Assembly: GCA_001931905.2 (NCBI GenBank)
Contig: MSJI02000905.1
Coordinates: 122,533-186,532 of the forward strand
Direction of reading: 5' to 3'
Length of the DNA: 64,000 bases
DNA from: Cladosporium sp. IMV 00045
Lineage: Eukaryota; Ascomycota; Dothideomycetes; Cladosporiales; Cladosporiaceae
A program made the position numbers and the translations under genes. This document shows, piece by piece, positions 12,304 to 22,676 of the stretch; the first letter of the stretch is position 1, and every line of letters begins with the position of its first letter. The notes under the pieces are model-generated. The model searched no databases. It saw only the letters and a program-made list of their open reading frames with translations, and had not been told where the DNA came from.

Positions 12304-12925
12304 GAGATTGACAAGCTGTGAGTGTTGCTGTCCATGACTTGAGACCAGACGGCAGCCCGGTGGGGGTTGCAGTATTATATACCAAGGCCGAAGTCCGCAC
12401 TTGGAGAGAACGCCAGTGCATGACCTCCACCGCACCATCTGCAAGCCAAGTATCTCAGTGTTTGAGTGCTGAATGATGCCCGGCAATGGAACTCAGAATC
12501 GATACATTGCCTCTGTGTAGCGACAGTCAGCCTCGTCTGACTGCAGTGCCAAGGAGAGGCTGGATGCCGACTATTCCAGAGAGGCTATCAGTAGCGACAT
12601 GGGTGTCAGCTGCGCAGGTATTGATACCCAGATGCATAGCTGCGACAGTCCTCTATCTCAAGGCGACCAATGGTGTGTGAACCGTTCAGCGTTCCTGCTC
12701 CGTACTTTATACATACAGCGCATGCATGTCTGCATGTGCGGCTGCGGAGTGAGGTCGCGAGTGTTCAGCTCGAGGGTTGCGGGACTGCGTTGCACAAATG
12801 GCTGTGCATTTGCAGGCCATTTAAATTCACGTGAGTAACCTGCTTGCACAAACTCCCTACCTACGCTCGTCAACGCACGGCCCGGCTCAAAGGAAGACAA
12901 AGATCGTCACTTCTCAGTCACCAGA
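12304..12925. promoter_or_regulatory. Shared divergent promoter region (AAA ATPase / DUF7708-type gene)
   Basis: A 622-bp spacer between head-to-head genes; it should hold both promoters. It contains runs of catgcatg/tgcatgt around 12720-12740. I see no convincing TATA box. Confidence 0.45.
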
Positions 12926-14914
12926 ATGGCAACGGACGCGAGGGACGGGATCGCTATAGCGCAAGCTCAGATGTCGGCACCATCCAGAGAACCGTCGGTA
13001 GTGTTCGTGGACAGACACATTAACGATGTACATCCCAAATTTCAGCAGCTTCAGCCACGGTATAGCGCTGAGGATGGGAAATTCATCGAGCCAGGAGACC
13101 AGAGCATGATACCCATCCAGGAGACAGGCGAAATGCGCCGCCAGAAGGAGCTTTTTCTCAGCGGCGTAAAGAAATTTGAAAAAAGCAGCAAAGGCAGCAA
13201 GACCAGATTGAAGCTCGACAAAAAGTCAGAATATGGATAGAACGATGTGATCGCGGAAGCAAATGTCATTCTTGAAAGATACAACAATGCTAAAGACGAG
13301 GGTACGACTGGACGCATACGGCACTGTCTCAGGCAGTTGGAGAAGTGGAAGAGCCCTTGCGAACAGTGGCTGAAGGTACAATCGACTTATGAGCAGACAG
13401 TCCAAAATTCCAATGCTCGCTCATAGCTGCTACCTTCTGATTCGTGGCAAGGGTCATTATTATGCGGTGGCATCAAAATTGTCTTGGGGGTAATCATACC
13501 TTTCCCGCTGTATACATGTATGTATGAAGCTAATGGTCCCGCTTATCTCAAGGCTGCTGCGAGTTTGGGCCTCATGCGCGAGGACATTGCAGACTCAATC
13601 GAGAGCATACCTTTCACGATAGATATCGTCTACAAGGTATCTCGCTCATACAACTCGGACACCATGCAGTCTCACGTTTCACAGTTGTTCGTGGCGATCC
13701 TGGATCTGTTACAAGAATGCCTAAAATGGTTGACGAAGGACTCTTTCCTGAAAGCCACGTCCACGATGTTCAGGGGGGGATGAAGACACAATCATGCTGG
13801 CTGCAAAGCGCGCACAGCTGGGAAAGCTACACGACAGGATTGATAGGTCTGCATTCGCCGGTCTCCACCAGCGGGTTGAGATTATTGATGAGCGTACGTA
13901 TATTGATCTTGCGCAACGAACGTGGATCACTGAATGCTTGACAGGCACCAGACAAGGAAGCAATGTCCTCAATGAAATATGGCACTTCGTCAAAGAAGGT
14001 CAAGAGGAGAAAATCCGCGCCCAAGAGCTGCTGGTCTGGCAATCCAAAGCTGAGACTCTTGCGAGCCAACTAGGCGTCGTGTCAGAAGTCTTCAAGCGTA
14101 AGCATGCCTCACTTCATTGAAGCCTGCCATCATCTCACATTTAGAGCAGAGTCCATTCTGGTATCGATCGATTACAATCCATTGAAGCATACTACAGATC
14201 TCCTCGACTCCCTGAGGACTGGAGCCGAAATTGTGACTCGTGCACAAGCCCGTGCAGCGTGGATCCTCGGGTCTGGAGACGTCGATAGATGGCTGCTAGG
14301 CCTGCAGTCTGATACCATGGCAGTCAACAGCAATGAGGTCAGCTCTGAGCATCAGTCAGCTGTGTCTGTTTTCTCTGCAATGCTGGTCAAAGCTCTCATC
14401 AAGAGATCTGATGATGTTGTCGTCTACTGGGCTTGTTGCCGCAACATCCACAGTGGTCCGATTGATATTGTCAGGGACATCATTGGTCAGCTTCTGCAAA
14501 AAGGTGACAGCAACTTGGCATGCGTGGCGTTGCCGTCTTGCACGACGTTCAACAGCAGGGATTTCGTCGGTGTCCTGAATCTCCTTGTCGCCTTACTGAC
14601 CGCGCAGTTGGCAAAACGCCAAGTTTTAATGATCATCGACTCCATTTCCTGCTACGAAGATTCTGCCCGCTCGCCAGATACCAGAACTCTATTCCGTGAG
14701 CTCTACAGTCTCGTGGACAACTTGGACACGTCATTCCCCCTAAAGGTGTTGGTAACAAGCCCAACACAGTGCACGTATTTAGGGACATTCCTTGACGACT
14801 CACAACCCACACTCTTGAGGTAGGTCAGACGAATGATCTGTTGCTGATGGCTTATGAACTATAATTGACTGACCCTCTCAAAGAGTCCCAGAAGTGGTCG
14901 AAGTGACTAGTTAG
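12926..14914 (+). pseudogene. DUF7708-type fungal protein (STAND/NLR-associated), two lesions
   Basis: Exons 12926-13375, 13427-13489, 13553-14097, 14150-14819 and 14884-14914; introns of 51, 63, 52 and 64 bp with good gt/ag ends. The product would be 585 residues. LLPSDSW-x4-LLCGGIKIVLG followed by a helical region is the DUF7708-like core of many fungal STAND-type proteins. The C-terminal half (VVVYWACCRNIHSG, LMIIDSISCYEDS, KVLVTSPT) matches the degenerate NTPase-like part of that family, which lacks a Walker A motif. Two defects exist: an in-frame TAG at 13238-13240, where relatives usually have a hydrophobic/Trp position, and a G7 run at 13773-13779 that needs six G to keep frame. Either the gene is dying or the sequence contains errors. 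Splice sites are intact, so decay would be recent. Confidence 0.75.
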
Positions 14915-15142
14915 GCAACTTGATCCTACAATCAGCGTAGCGTGAGGAGAGATGCTGTTGACTAGGTAAGAGTCTACATATGTACTCATGAAGACAATCG
15001 CAGCTGTCGTCTCGCGTCATGCCACGCTGCTCTTGCCTCTCTGTCACGGTGCAAGCATTTAGTTTCTTTCCCACTTCCAATCAACCGATAACGTTAGAGA
15101 AACCATGAAATCCAAAAGACACCTAAGCGCCAAAAGACAAAA

Positions 15143-15261
15143 ACATACAACAGGCGGGATTCCCAGATGGTCACCCACTCTAGTACTAGTCGCCCGGTTC
15201 AGTGCTTGTGTATGGCAGAGCGGACGGGATGCCCAGTTTTCACTGACCTATGGTCGTATGT
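15143..15261 (-). rRNA. 5S ribosomal RNA, complete
   Basis: 119 nt on the minus strand, starting ACATACGACCATAGG and ending CCTGTTGTATGT, the paired termini of fungal 5S rRNA. The central part keeps CATCCCGTCCG and GGGTGACCATCTGGGAATCCC, the internal control region. A run of five T directly follows the 3' end and serves as pol III terminator. Dispersed single 5S genes are normal in filamentous ascomycetes. A truncated second copy lies at 23945. Confidence 0.93.
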
Positions 15262-15774
15262 GTTTGGCAGCAATCGTGTATTAACTATATTGTTGTTCAA
15301 TTCAATACCGCTGCATTGAGCGATGACCCTGATACTTGCTTGGAGCACTAGAGCGACCGGTCAAGAATTGCGTCTCATAAGCCCGGCTAGGTGATCCTTC
15401 GCCGCGGTTGAAAGAACATCGCAAATTCACTACGCATATTCTGCAAGTTGGAGGCGTCGCCCAAACTACAGCTTGCAGCAACAGTCCAAACACCGTCGAT
15501 GCGAAAACTGGGATCGCCCACGTGAGTCGACTTCCATCAGTGAACGGGTTCGCTTCCTAGGGCGATATCATGGGACATTGTGATCCGGCAATTGTTGTTA
15601 ATTCCACATCTTAGCGCGTATCAGAAGGACTTTTGGCTGTTCACTGGCTGAGCAGAAGATATGTGCATTCACTGCTCTACTTGGAGCCTCCTATTGCATG
15701 TAAGCGTACGCGCCTCCCCAGCTCTTGGCTGATCGCAGTGGCAGCCTATACGTTTCCCTGAACGTATGGTCTGT
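15262..15774. other. Intergenic, nothing recognised
   Basis: About 0.5 kb upstream of the 5S gene (which points left). Short open frames only; no domain, repeat or splice structure was seen. Confidence 0.5.
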
Positions 15775-16845
15775 TCAGCGATCTGGACCCACCTTCTCCT
15801 GAACGTGAAAGTAACGCTCACGCCAAGGTACATTGTCTTTCCAGAACTGGGCTTGTATATGACACACTATTTTTGATTGCACGGACCTGATCTTCTGAAT
15901 ACACCGTTCTTGCGTCACGCGGGCAGGATTCATACATATGTAATGTGCAGCACACTCATAGCCCGCGGCTTCCATTCTTGAGCCTTTGCGCAAGCACACT
16001 GTTTCACAATCTTGCCGGACAGCACTCAGCACCCAGAACGAACTCTTCGATGGCTTGAGAGGCTGTGTAGCCAAATTCGCTTGTGATGCGGCAAACGTTA
16101 AGATCGTTGCCTGTTTGGCTGACGAGTAACCTCATGAGATCGGGAAGTTGCGGTACACTTGGAGATCAAGATGTGTGTGAACAGAACATCCAACTCTGGT
16201 GGTAAGTGGGCAACACGATGGCGGATCTTTTCGAAATCGTCGTGATTATTGATACAGTCGATGATGATATCCAAAGCAAGGGCTACCCAAAAGAACACGC
16301 CTTGGACGCTGCTGATAATCATGGCAGAGAGTTTTCGAGCTTCCTCTTTTCCAATTTGGGAAATCTCGCGAATGTTAGGGTCTTCTCAGAGTCTCGAATG
16401 AATGTAAGCTGAGATGTCGGGACTCGTCGGAGATTCCAGGCACATTCCTGGTACGCCACGAAACGCATTCTCAACAGGGACCTCTAGACTGCTAGAAAGT
16501 AGTTTGTTGACTCTCGTAGAGCGTATCAAATCCAGCATGAGTGTTGCTACTTGGGTTTTTCCGATGCTATCCCGATCGTATTCGTCCAGACCATCAAGAA
16601 CGAGCAAAAATTCGTGGAGAGAATATCTTGAGTGAATACATTCTTTATTGCCTCGATCAATTTGTAAGGCGCAGAGGCAGCAAACTTTGGTTGCCAATCT
16701 GGGAATGCTAGTCGGCATACTCCTCGCTTGGTTTTGAGGACTCGATACAGTATCGTCTTATCAAGCCCTACTAGGGAGCGTTGGAATTTTGTCCAGCAGC
16801 CCAGAACCAGAAAGACGTGACAACTAAAGGTCGACCGCTAGTCTA
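15775..16845 (-). pseudogene. Relic of a NACHT NTPase (NLR-like) gene
   Basis: Read on the minus strand, pieces in changing frames give SLVGL-x-KTILYRVL, then LLVLDGLDEYDRDS (Walker B region of NACHT proteins), a degraded SSLEVPVENAF segment, SPDISAYIHSRL and, after an in-frame TGA (16386-16388), GVFFWVALALD with LPPELDVLFTHIL. This order is that of the NACHT and winged-helix region of fungal NLR-type STAND proteins used in heterokaryon incompatibility and innate recognition. At least one frameshift lies upstream of the Walker B piece, and the part past 16098 drifts into another frame. No Walker A and no N-terminal effector domain were found. The gene is dead. Confidence 0.75.
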
Positions 16846-17758
16846 AGTGCCTAGGCACGAATGAAGACGCGGCTCATGGTTGATGAATTCCATCAAGGTA
16901 GGTTTATTTGAGGCTGGCTTGCCTTTGATCTAATGGATTCCGCGCCAGTGTTGCAACCAGTCGGTAGGGCCCGCATCATTATCTTCCCTAGACATCCACC
17001 TAAGAGTATGTTGGTGCGCATCGTGGACTCGTTCCCGGCGATCGTTGATACCAGCAAAAACAAGCCATGCATGCAAAGCTTCCACCCAAGGATCTTCCGG
17101 GTTGTCTCTCTCCGGTGCATCCCTGGACTTCCCTCGTCGAGGCTGTTTCCGGTCGGCGTAGTTATGACTTGTGACGTCTTGTGGTTGATGTCAGTTAGTG
17201 GAAGGGGTGCTTGTCCGGTATACTGCACCTACTGTGGACGTTGCCAGCATGTAGTCTTGCCTGGTTGCTCGCACTCACATGAGAAAATTTGCTCTCGCTG
17301 TAGCCTTTCAGAGCAGCCATGAGTTCAGCATCTGCCAAAGCCCAACATGCTTCGTTAGAGTGGTCCAGGTCAGCAGAAGCCAGCTGAGCTCATCAAGTGA
17401 GGCTGGGCCAAGCTCACTCGACAATGCATCCGACCCTTCGGCGCTGCATACTTCCACATAGCTGGCAATTGGGCATTCCAAACGAACATGTCAATCGCTG
17501 CGTCAATACTTCTCGCAACCCTATATTGAGACGCGTTGGCCGGAACCACGGTATGGGCGTGACGGCGGTCAGTAATCGAAAAAGGTATTGATAAAATAAA
17601 CAAGCACGCTATACACTGTGATATATGACCTTTGTTGCACTAACAGCGTCAAGATCGCTGCATTTGTGTATCTGCTGCTATGGCCTGCCATCAATCCGAT
17701 CGATATGCAGCCGTGTCCGTGTGCGACACAACTTTGAAGCCGTTTGAGAATCCATTGC
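16846..17758. other. Intergenic, possibly decayed upstream part of the NACHT relic
   Basis: About 0.9 kb with only short frames. If the NACHT gene had an N-terminal effector, it should have lain here; I could not recognise one on either strand. Confidence 0.4.
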
Positions 17759-19372
17759 CTAAAGACTATTGAAGAACTCTAACCCGCCTAGAAACAATCT
17801 CTGCGGTGGCTTGCCGGAAACAATTGGCACTGCGGTGTCACATGTATACGGCACCAAGACTGTAAGATCATCAAAGCGGTCCTTGAGCATGATCCAGACG
17901 TGCATGATCTGTACCGGATGCCAGTCGCCTATCCAAGGCCACTCGCTCAGTCTCCCGGAGAAGTCTTCATGAGGACGGATCTTCATTTTCGTCAAAGTCG
18001 AATGAAGAAGATCAAGCATGCGCGTCAGATTAGCATCTCCGTAGATGCGCATCATCGCGACTATAGTGAAAAGTATCCACAACAGTGATTCCGCGCTCGC
18101 GACGTCAGTCCACTGTACTAAAATGCCGCCGAATGCATCAAGAATAGATGAAGCTCTCGAAACGAACGCAAGATGACTCTCTCGTCTTTGCGGTGTCCAG
18201 AAGCGACAGGCCATCCAGACATGTAACTGAGCAGCCAGGATTACAAGCTCGGCGGCAGCGGTGGTGTGGCAGTGCGATACCTTCTTCGAGACTTGGGATT
18301 GTATGACACGCAGAACGTACTCCAAATCGTAAACCTGACCGAAGGGCGGGCTATCGGAATTTCCGCGCTGATCTGAACGTAGACAGAGAGCATGAAGCTT
18401 TTTGAAAAGATCGAACGCATTGTGGTGGTCGAAACCTTCTGTTTGTGGACAATGGAACACATTGCTGGACGCCCTTTGGATCGTCCGTGGGCTGACTGAG
18501 ATCCGACATGCATGGCTTCGTCGAAAAGATATCGGAATATGATAAGGCAGAATTGGCGATTGACCAGTCAGCAAGGCGTATCGGAGATCTATCCAGACAC
18601 AATATAACCAGGCATATGGTGGCATCTCGATGAGGTTGACAAGGTTGCAAAACGCAATCAAGTGCAGCCTAGCGGCGTCGAAGTGGTTGTCACGCATATC
18701 CAGATAGGCCAGGAGAGAAATGGCGACCAAGGTCAGTGGATCCGTCCTAGTGTGCTGATTGTCCAGATCTTTGCCGATCTGGGCTATTGCCCGCCCTTTG
18801 AGCTCAATATAAGAAGACTTTGAGCGTCCTCTTGCCAAAGCAACTTCTCTGTAAGAAGCGAGCGCCACAACACCCGCAAACATTGGTTGATTGGCCCGCG
18901 CCATTTCCCATAGTCCGTTCGTCCAGTGGTTCTGCGCGTGGCGAAAGTAGGAAGCATGAGCTTCATGCAGCTGGTTGAGGAAATACCATTGAGCGATGCT
19001 CTGGACGTCTTCTCCATCTTGGCCGCAATTGATGGGGCCTATCTGCGCTGCCGCCAGCACCATGCCTTCGCTCTGAACCGAGCCCACGTGTAACGTGGAA
19101 GCATCAGTCGCCTGCTCCGAGGTTCCAGTAGCGACGGACAGCGCTTCTGCTTCGAATTCTCGAAGGCAGGTTTCTGCCCTTCGTTTTGACCCGCCCAACA
19201 ACTTCCTGCGTGCCACAATAGTAAGAGTTTGCGCTGTAGCATTGCCTGTAGATCTGGTCCGGTATTTCAGCTTGCGATTGTGCTTCAGTGTGTGTCGACC
19301 GATGAGCGCTCGGTTCAAGGCACCAGTCCGCCCGTCAGACGTGTCGTGCGGAATGAAAAGTAGTCCCGCCAT
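17759..19372 (-). CDS. Fungal_trans_2-like (DUF3468) protein without a zinc cluster
   Basis: Single exon, 537 residues. ATG 19372 begins MAGLLFIPHDTSDGR, a start style shared by a group of fungal proteins that carry a transcription-factor-like alpha-helical region but no Zn2Cys6 domain. Basic residues follow (about 20-50), possibly a nuclear signal. The body is helical with VALASYREVALARG, LVAISLLAYLDMRDN, AARLHLIAFCNLVNL and, towards the end, a short ELVILAAQLHVWMACRF stretch, fitting the Fungal_trans_2 domain. A DNA-binding domain is not visible upstream to 19.9 kb. It could be a cofactor or a degenerate regulator; function is unknown. It lies between the NACHT relic and the dynamin gene. 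Confidence 0.7.
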   Translation of the reverse strand: MAGLLFIPHDTSDGRTGALNRALIGRHTLKHNRKLKYRTRSTGNATAQTLTIVARRKLLGGSKRRAETCLREFEAEALSVATGTSEQATDASTLHVGSVQSEGMVLAAAQIGPINCGQDGEDVQSIAQWYFLNQLHEAHASYFRHAQNHWTNGLWEMARANQPMFAGVVALASYREVALARGRSKSSYIELKGRAIAQIGKDLDNQHTRTDPLTLVAISLLAYLDMRDNHFDAARLHLIAFCNLVNLIEMPPYAWLYCVWIDLRYALLTGQSPILPYHIPISFRRSHACRISVSPRTIQRASSNVFHCPQTEGFDHHNAFDLFKKLHALCLRSDQRGNSDSPPFGQVYDLEYVLRVIQSQVSKKVSHCHTTAAAELVILAAQLHVWMACRFWTPQRRESHLAFVSRASSILDAFGGILVQWTDVASAESLLWILFTIVAMMRIYGDANLTRMLDLLHSTLTKMKIRPHEDFSGRLSEWPWIGDWHPVQIMHVWIMLKDRFDDLTVLVPYTCDTAVPIVSGKPPQRLFLGGLEFFNSL

Positions 19373-20041
19373 GCGCTCTTCTGTTCCATGCTGCTGGGCT
19401 GTCCGCACAGCACGACATTATAAGGGCGTCCATGTATAGCAAAAGCTGAGGTGCCTTCCCTGTATGGACATGTGGGAGTTGGCTCGAAGCTCCCTGTAAG
19501 GAGAAGTCGGGTCCTGGTCCGTAGCGAAATAAGGTAGCGCGCCACACCTGATATGGCATGGCTGGCCATCCAATGGATGAGCTCCAAGTATCGCACGTAA
19601 TGTACGTAGTTCAATCAACGACGATCTACGTGTCCATGGCCTCGCAGCCGAGTTACTGGTTCCAAGTGCCAGTAATGAGGCACTCTTAGCGTAATCGGGG
19701 AGCGTTCCGCCGCTGTGGCGCTGCACACCAAATGCGTGCAGGTCTGCACTGCACCTTGCTCAAAACGACGTCTTCACCGACGTGCCGCCCATTCGCCGCG
19801 CCAACTTTTGACGGCGGTGCCAGGATTGTATGCAACTTCTCGGGGTAGCGCGTCGATCCCGCCGCAGGATTGAATTTGCGCAATTTATGTGAGAGCGGAC
19901 AAGAAACGCGAAGGATTGAAGCATAGGGTCCTCCCTTCGAATCCGACAGCCCGGCATCCTCAGGTTTGTGCCTTTACGGTATGGCTATCGGACTTGATGA
20001 CATTCCAGCCAACATGCGCCATGTCGCGGTGGCATCATGCC

Positions 20042-20176
20042 GCTGTGCCGCAATTTACTTGGCTGTTCCATCTCTCTACGCGAACTGAGAACCTCCCGAA
20101 TACGCGATAGTTGCTGTGCCGCAATTCACACAGCTGTTGCGTTCCGCACGCGAGCTGAGGACCTCACAGACACGCG
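20042..20176. repeat. Two direct repeats of about 65 bp, 71-bp spacing
   Basis: Copies at 20042-20106 and 20113-20176 share gctgtgccgcaatt, a ctgtt core, cgcgarctgagracctc and a final acgcg. They sit 120-260 bp before the dynamin start codon, in its promoter region. Confidence 0.75.
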
Positions 20177-20213
20177 GGCGTCAAAGGAAACTGATCCCGG
20201 CCTGTCGTGTAAG

Positions 20214-20221
20214 GATATAAG
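20214..20221 (+). promoter_or_regulatory. Probable TATA box of the dynamin-like gene
   Basis: The string gatataag lies 78 bp upstream of the ATG at 20299 and is followed by a C/A-rich leader (cactcacacctcctac). Position and sequence fit a TATA element. Confidence 0.5.
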
Positions 20222-20298
20222 AATGCGCTCGTAGCCGCACCACAGAGCTGTCTCACTCACACCTCCTACATTCAGCTAGCGATCAAAGTGAATATCTC

Positions 20299-22676
20299 AT
20301 GTTCTCAGACAACGTCGATCCTGTCTGGACCTTCCCCGACCAACTACGCCGATCCATCATGTCGACCGATGCCCAGCACGAGCCGGCCACCAAGCCAAAG
20401 GAGCGCAGCCCTCAGGTCTTTGGACAAGAGGCTGTATCCCAGCTGACCTCGTACGAACAGCGGGATCTCTTGGATGCCGTCGACAAGCTACGCCGGGCTA
20501 ATATCTCTGGAAAGGACTTCAGCATCCCTCAAGTCGTCGTTTGTGGAGATCAGTCAACCGGAAAGAGTTCAGTACTCGAAGCAATCTCACAGTTGCGGTT
20601 TCCCGTCGCTGGTGGAGAGACTACCACTAGGCTTGCCACAGAGGTAGTGCTCCGCAACAGCTCTTCGCCTTCAATCACTCCTGTCACGCTCACAATCATC
20701 GCTGATAAGAGCCGTACGCCAGACCAAAGGGCTCATCTCGAAAGTTTCAGCTTCAAAGTCGACGTCGACGCCCCCGAGGCCTTCACCAAAGCCATTAATG
20801 AGGCGCTGAAATATCTGAGATCATACGAGCCCCTCGCGAAGTTTTGGTACGATCGCCTTCATGTGGAGATCTCGGGCCCAAAGCAGCCAAATCTCACGCT
20901 CGTCGATCTACCTGGCTTGATTCAAATTGAAGCGAAAGCCAATCCTGGCGACAAGCAGAGGATCAAGGACCTTGTTAAGCGATACATCAGCGAGCCGAAA
21001 GCGGTAATACTTGCCGTCGTGAGTGCGAACACCGATGTTGCAAATCAAGAAGTCACTCAACTTGTCAAAGATCACCACGCAGCAGACAGAACGATGGGCA
21101 TCCTCACCAAGACCGACTGCTTTGCATCAGGCTCCGAAGAAGAGACAGTCGCCATAAGGCTCGCCTGCAACAGTGATGAATCCCTCTCACTCGGCCTTGG
21201 CTGGCACGCGCTGAGAAACATGCCCCATCAGGGTTCTCAATCTGTCTCGTATGAGCATCGAGACGAAGTCGAACGATCCTTCTTCGCGAAACTTCCCTGG
21301 TCGCAGCTTGATCCCGAAAACGCAGGTATAGTTGCGCTGCGCGAGAAGCTGAGCCTCAGGCTGTTTGGCTTGATCACACATGATCTAGACCACTTTGTGA
21401 GTCTTATGGAGGGTAAACTTGAAGAGTGCAGACTTCGCCAGACCAAACTCGGTACGGCGCGTGACTCACCAGACTCCCAAGGCTACTATCTACATCGGAT
21501 CCAAAGGGAGCTACAAAGCCTGATCCAAGACGCATTGGACGGGCGTCAGGAACGCAGCGACTTCGCGAGCTTCTTCGACGGCTCGTCCCATAAAGCTTTG
21601 CGAACTACCATTAACCGGTATAGTCGCGAGTTTGCTATGAGAATGAGAAAAGGAGGCAAGCAGTACAAAATTTTTTGCAAACCAAACCAACGAGACCAGT
21701 ACGTGTACTAATTGGAAGACGCTTGGACTGGAACGCTAACGTATCCCTGCAGGCAATTCAAGGATTACTCGCCCGAGGTCAACGAACCGAACTTTTACCC
21801 TCCTTACAAGCCGAACGGGGTCGACAAAGAGCCCACCAATATCTCTTTGGAAGCGTATTGCCGGACACTAGCATCTTTCATGGAAGACACTCGAGGCACA
21901 AGTCTCCAGGGGTTCCAAGCATCCAGCACTCAGACAGCCATTTTCAGGCAGCAATCCGTACATTGGGGGGCGATCTCCAAGGAATACGTCGAAGCTTGCT
22001 ACGCTGCGGCTTTGGAATTCCTGAGGTGCGCTGTAATGCACGTTGGTGGTCGACATACCGGTGAGAAGCTAATGCATGCCTTTATTAACAAATCCTTTGG
22101 TGAGATCGGAAACAGACTGGAGCAAAGACTGAATGACTTGCTTTGGCCCTATCAGAAGAGTCATCCATCAACCCAGAATCCGAACTACAGCTTGCGAGTC
22201 AGCCCTTCCAAGAAGACGCTACACACTCAGGATAATGACGACACCAATGACGACGAGGACGACGACGATGAGGAAGATATTGACTCTGACGCTTCTTGGG
22301 CAGAGATTGCGCTGAAGCTTAACTATCAACACGATCTTGTCTTTGCTGCAGAGGCGCTCGACATCACTGATGCGTATTACGATGTAAGTATCTCTCCTCA
22401 GCAATACCGGCAATCGCTAATCAGGTAAAGCTGGCACTGGACACCTTCGTCGACAATGTCACTATCCTGGGGGTTGAAGCAATACTTCTCAACGACATCA
22501 AGGACCTGCTTTCCTATAAAGATGTCGCTCAGTTGGGGGTGGATCGCTTAGCCGAGATTGCCGCTGAGCCTCCAGGCGCTCAGGAGGAGCGTGATAAGCT
22601 GAGCCACCAGATTGCAGTCCTCATTGAAGTGATTCGAACCTGCAAAAAGTACAAGCGGACAAGTTCATGTTCGTAG
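20299..22676 (+). CDS. Dynamin/Mx-like large GTPase
   Basis: Exons 20299-21698, 21753-22383 and 22425-22676 (introns of 54 and 41 bp) give 760 residues. G1 GDQSTGKSS (83-91), the switch Thr in GGETTTRLATE, G3 DLPGL (203-207) and G4 TKTD (270-273) are intact. A stalk region follows, then an acidic stretch DDEDDDDEEDIDSD in exon 2, and a GTPase effector domain (VKLALDTFVDNVTIL to IRTCKKYK). The fungal Mx-like dynamins are accessory proteins, distinct from Vps1 and Dnm1; roles are unsettled. No PH or membrane segment is seen. An alternative start is ATG 20359. The annotated stop may be secondary: the +1 frame from 22667 to 23149 reads as a Ser/Pro/Gly-rich tail (MFVDRSARYHQFD...), reached if one base were missing near 22653. 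The 41-bp intron is very short. Confidence 0.85.

Noticed and set aside
12304..12486. N-terminal extension of the AAA protein
   Set aside because: The far start is TTG and the extra stretch is atypical; ATG 12303 opens the disordered region common in the family.
13376..13426. Second in-frame stop (TAG at 13424) in the DUF7708-type gene
   Set aside because: It is the acceptor of a 51-bp phase-0 intron (gtacaa...ctcatag); removal joins CEQWLK to LLPSDSW.
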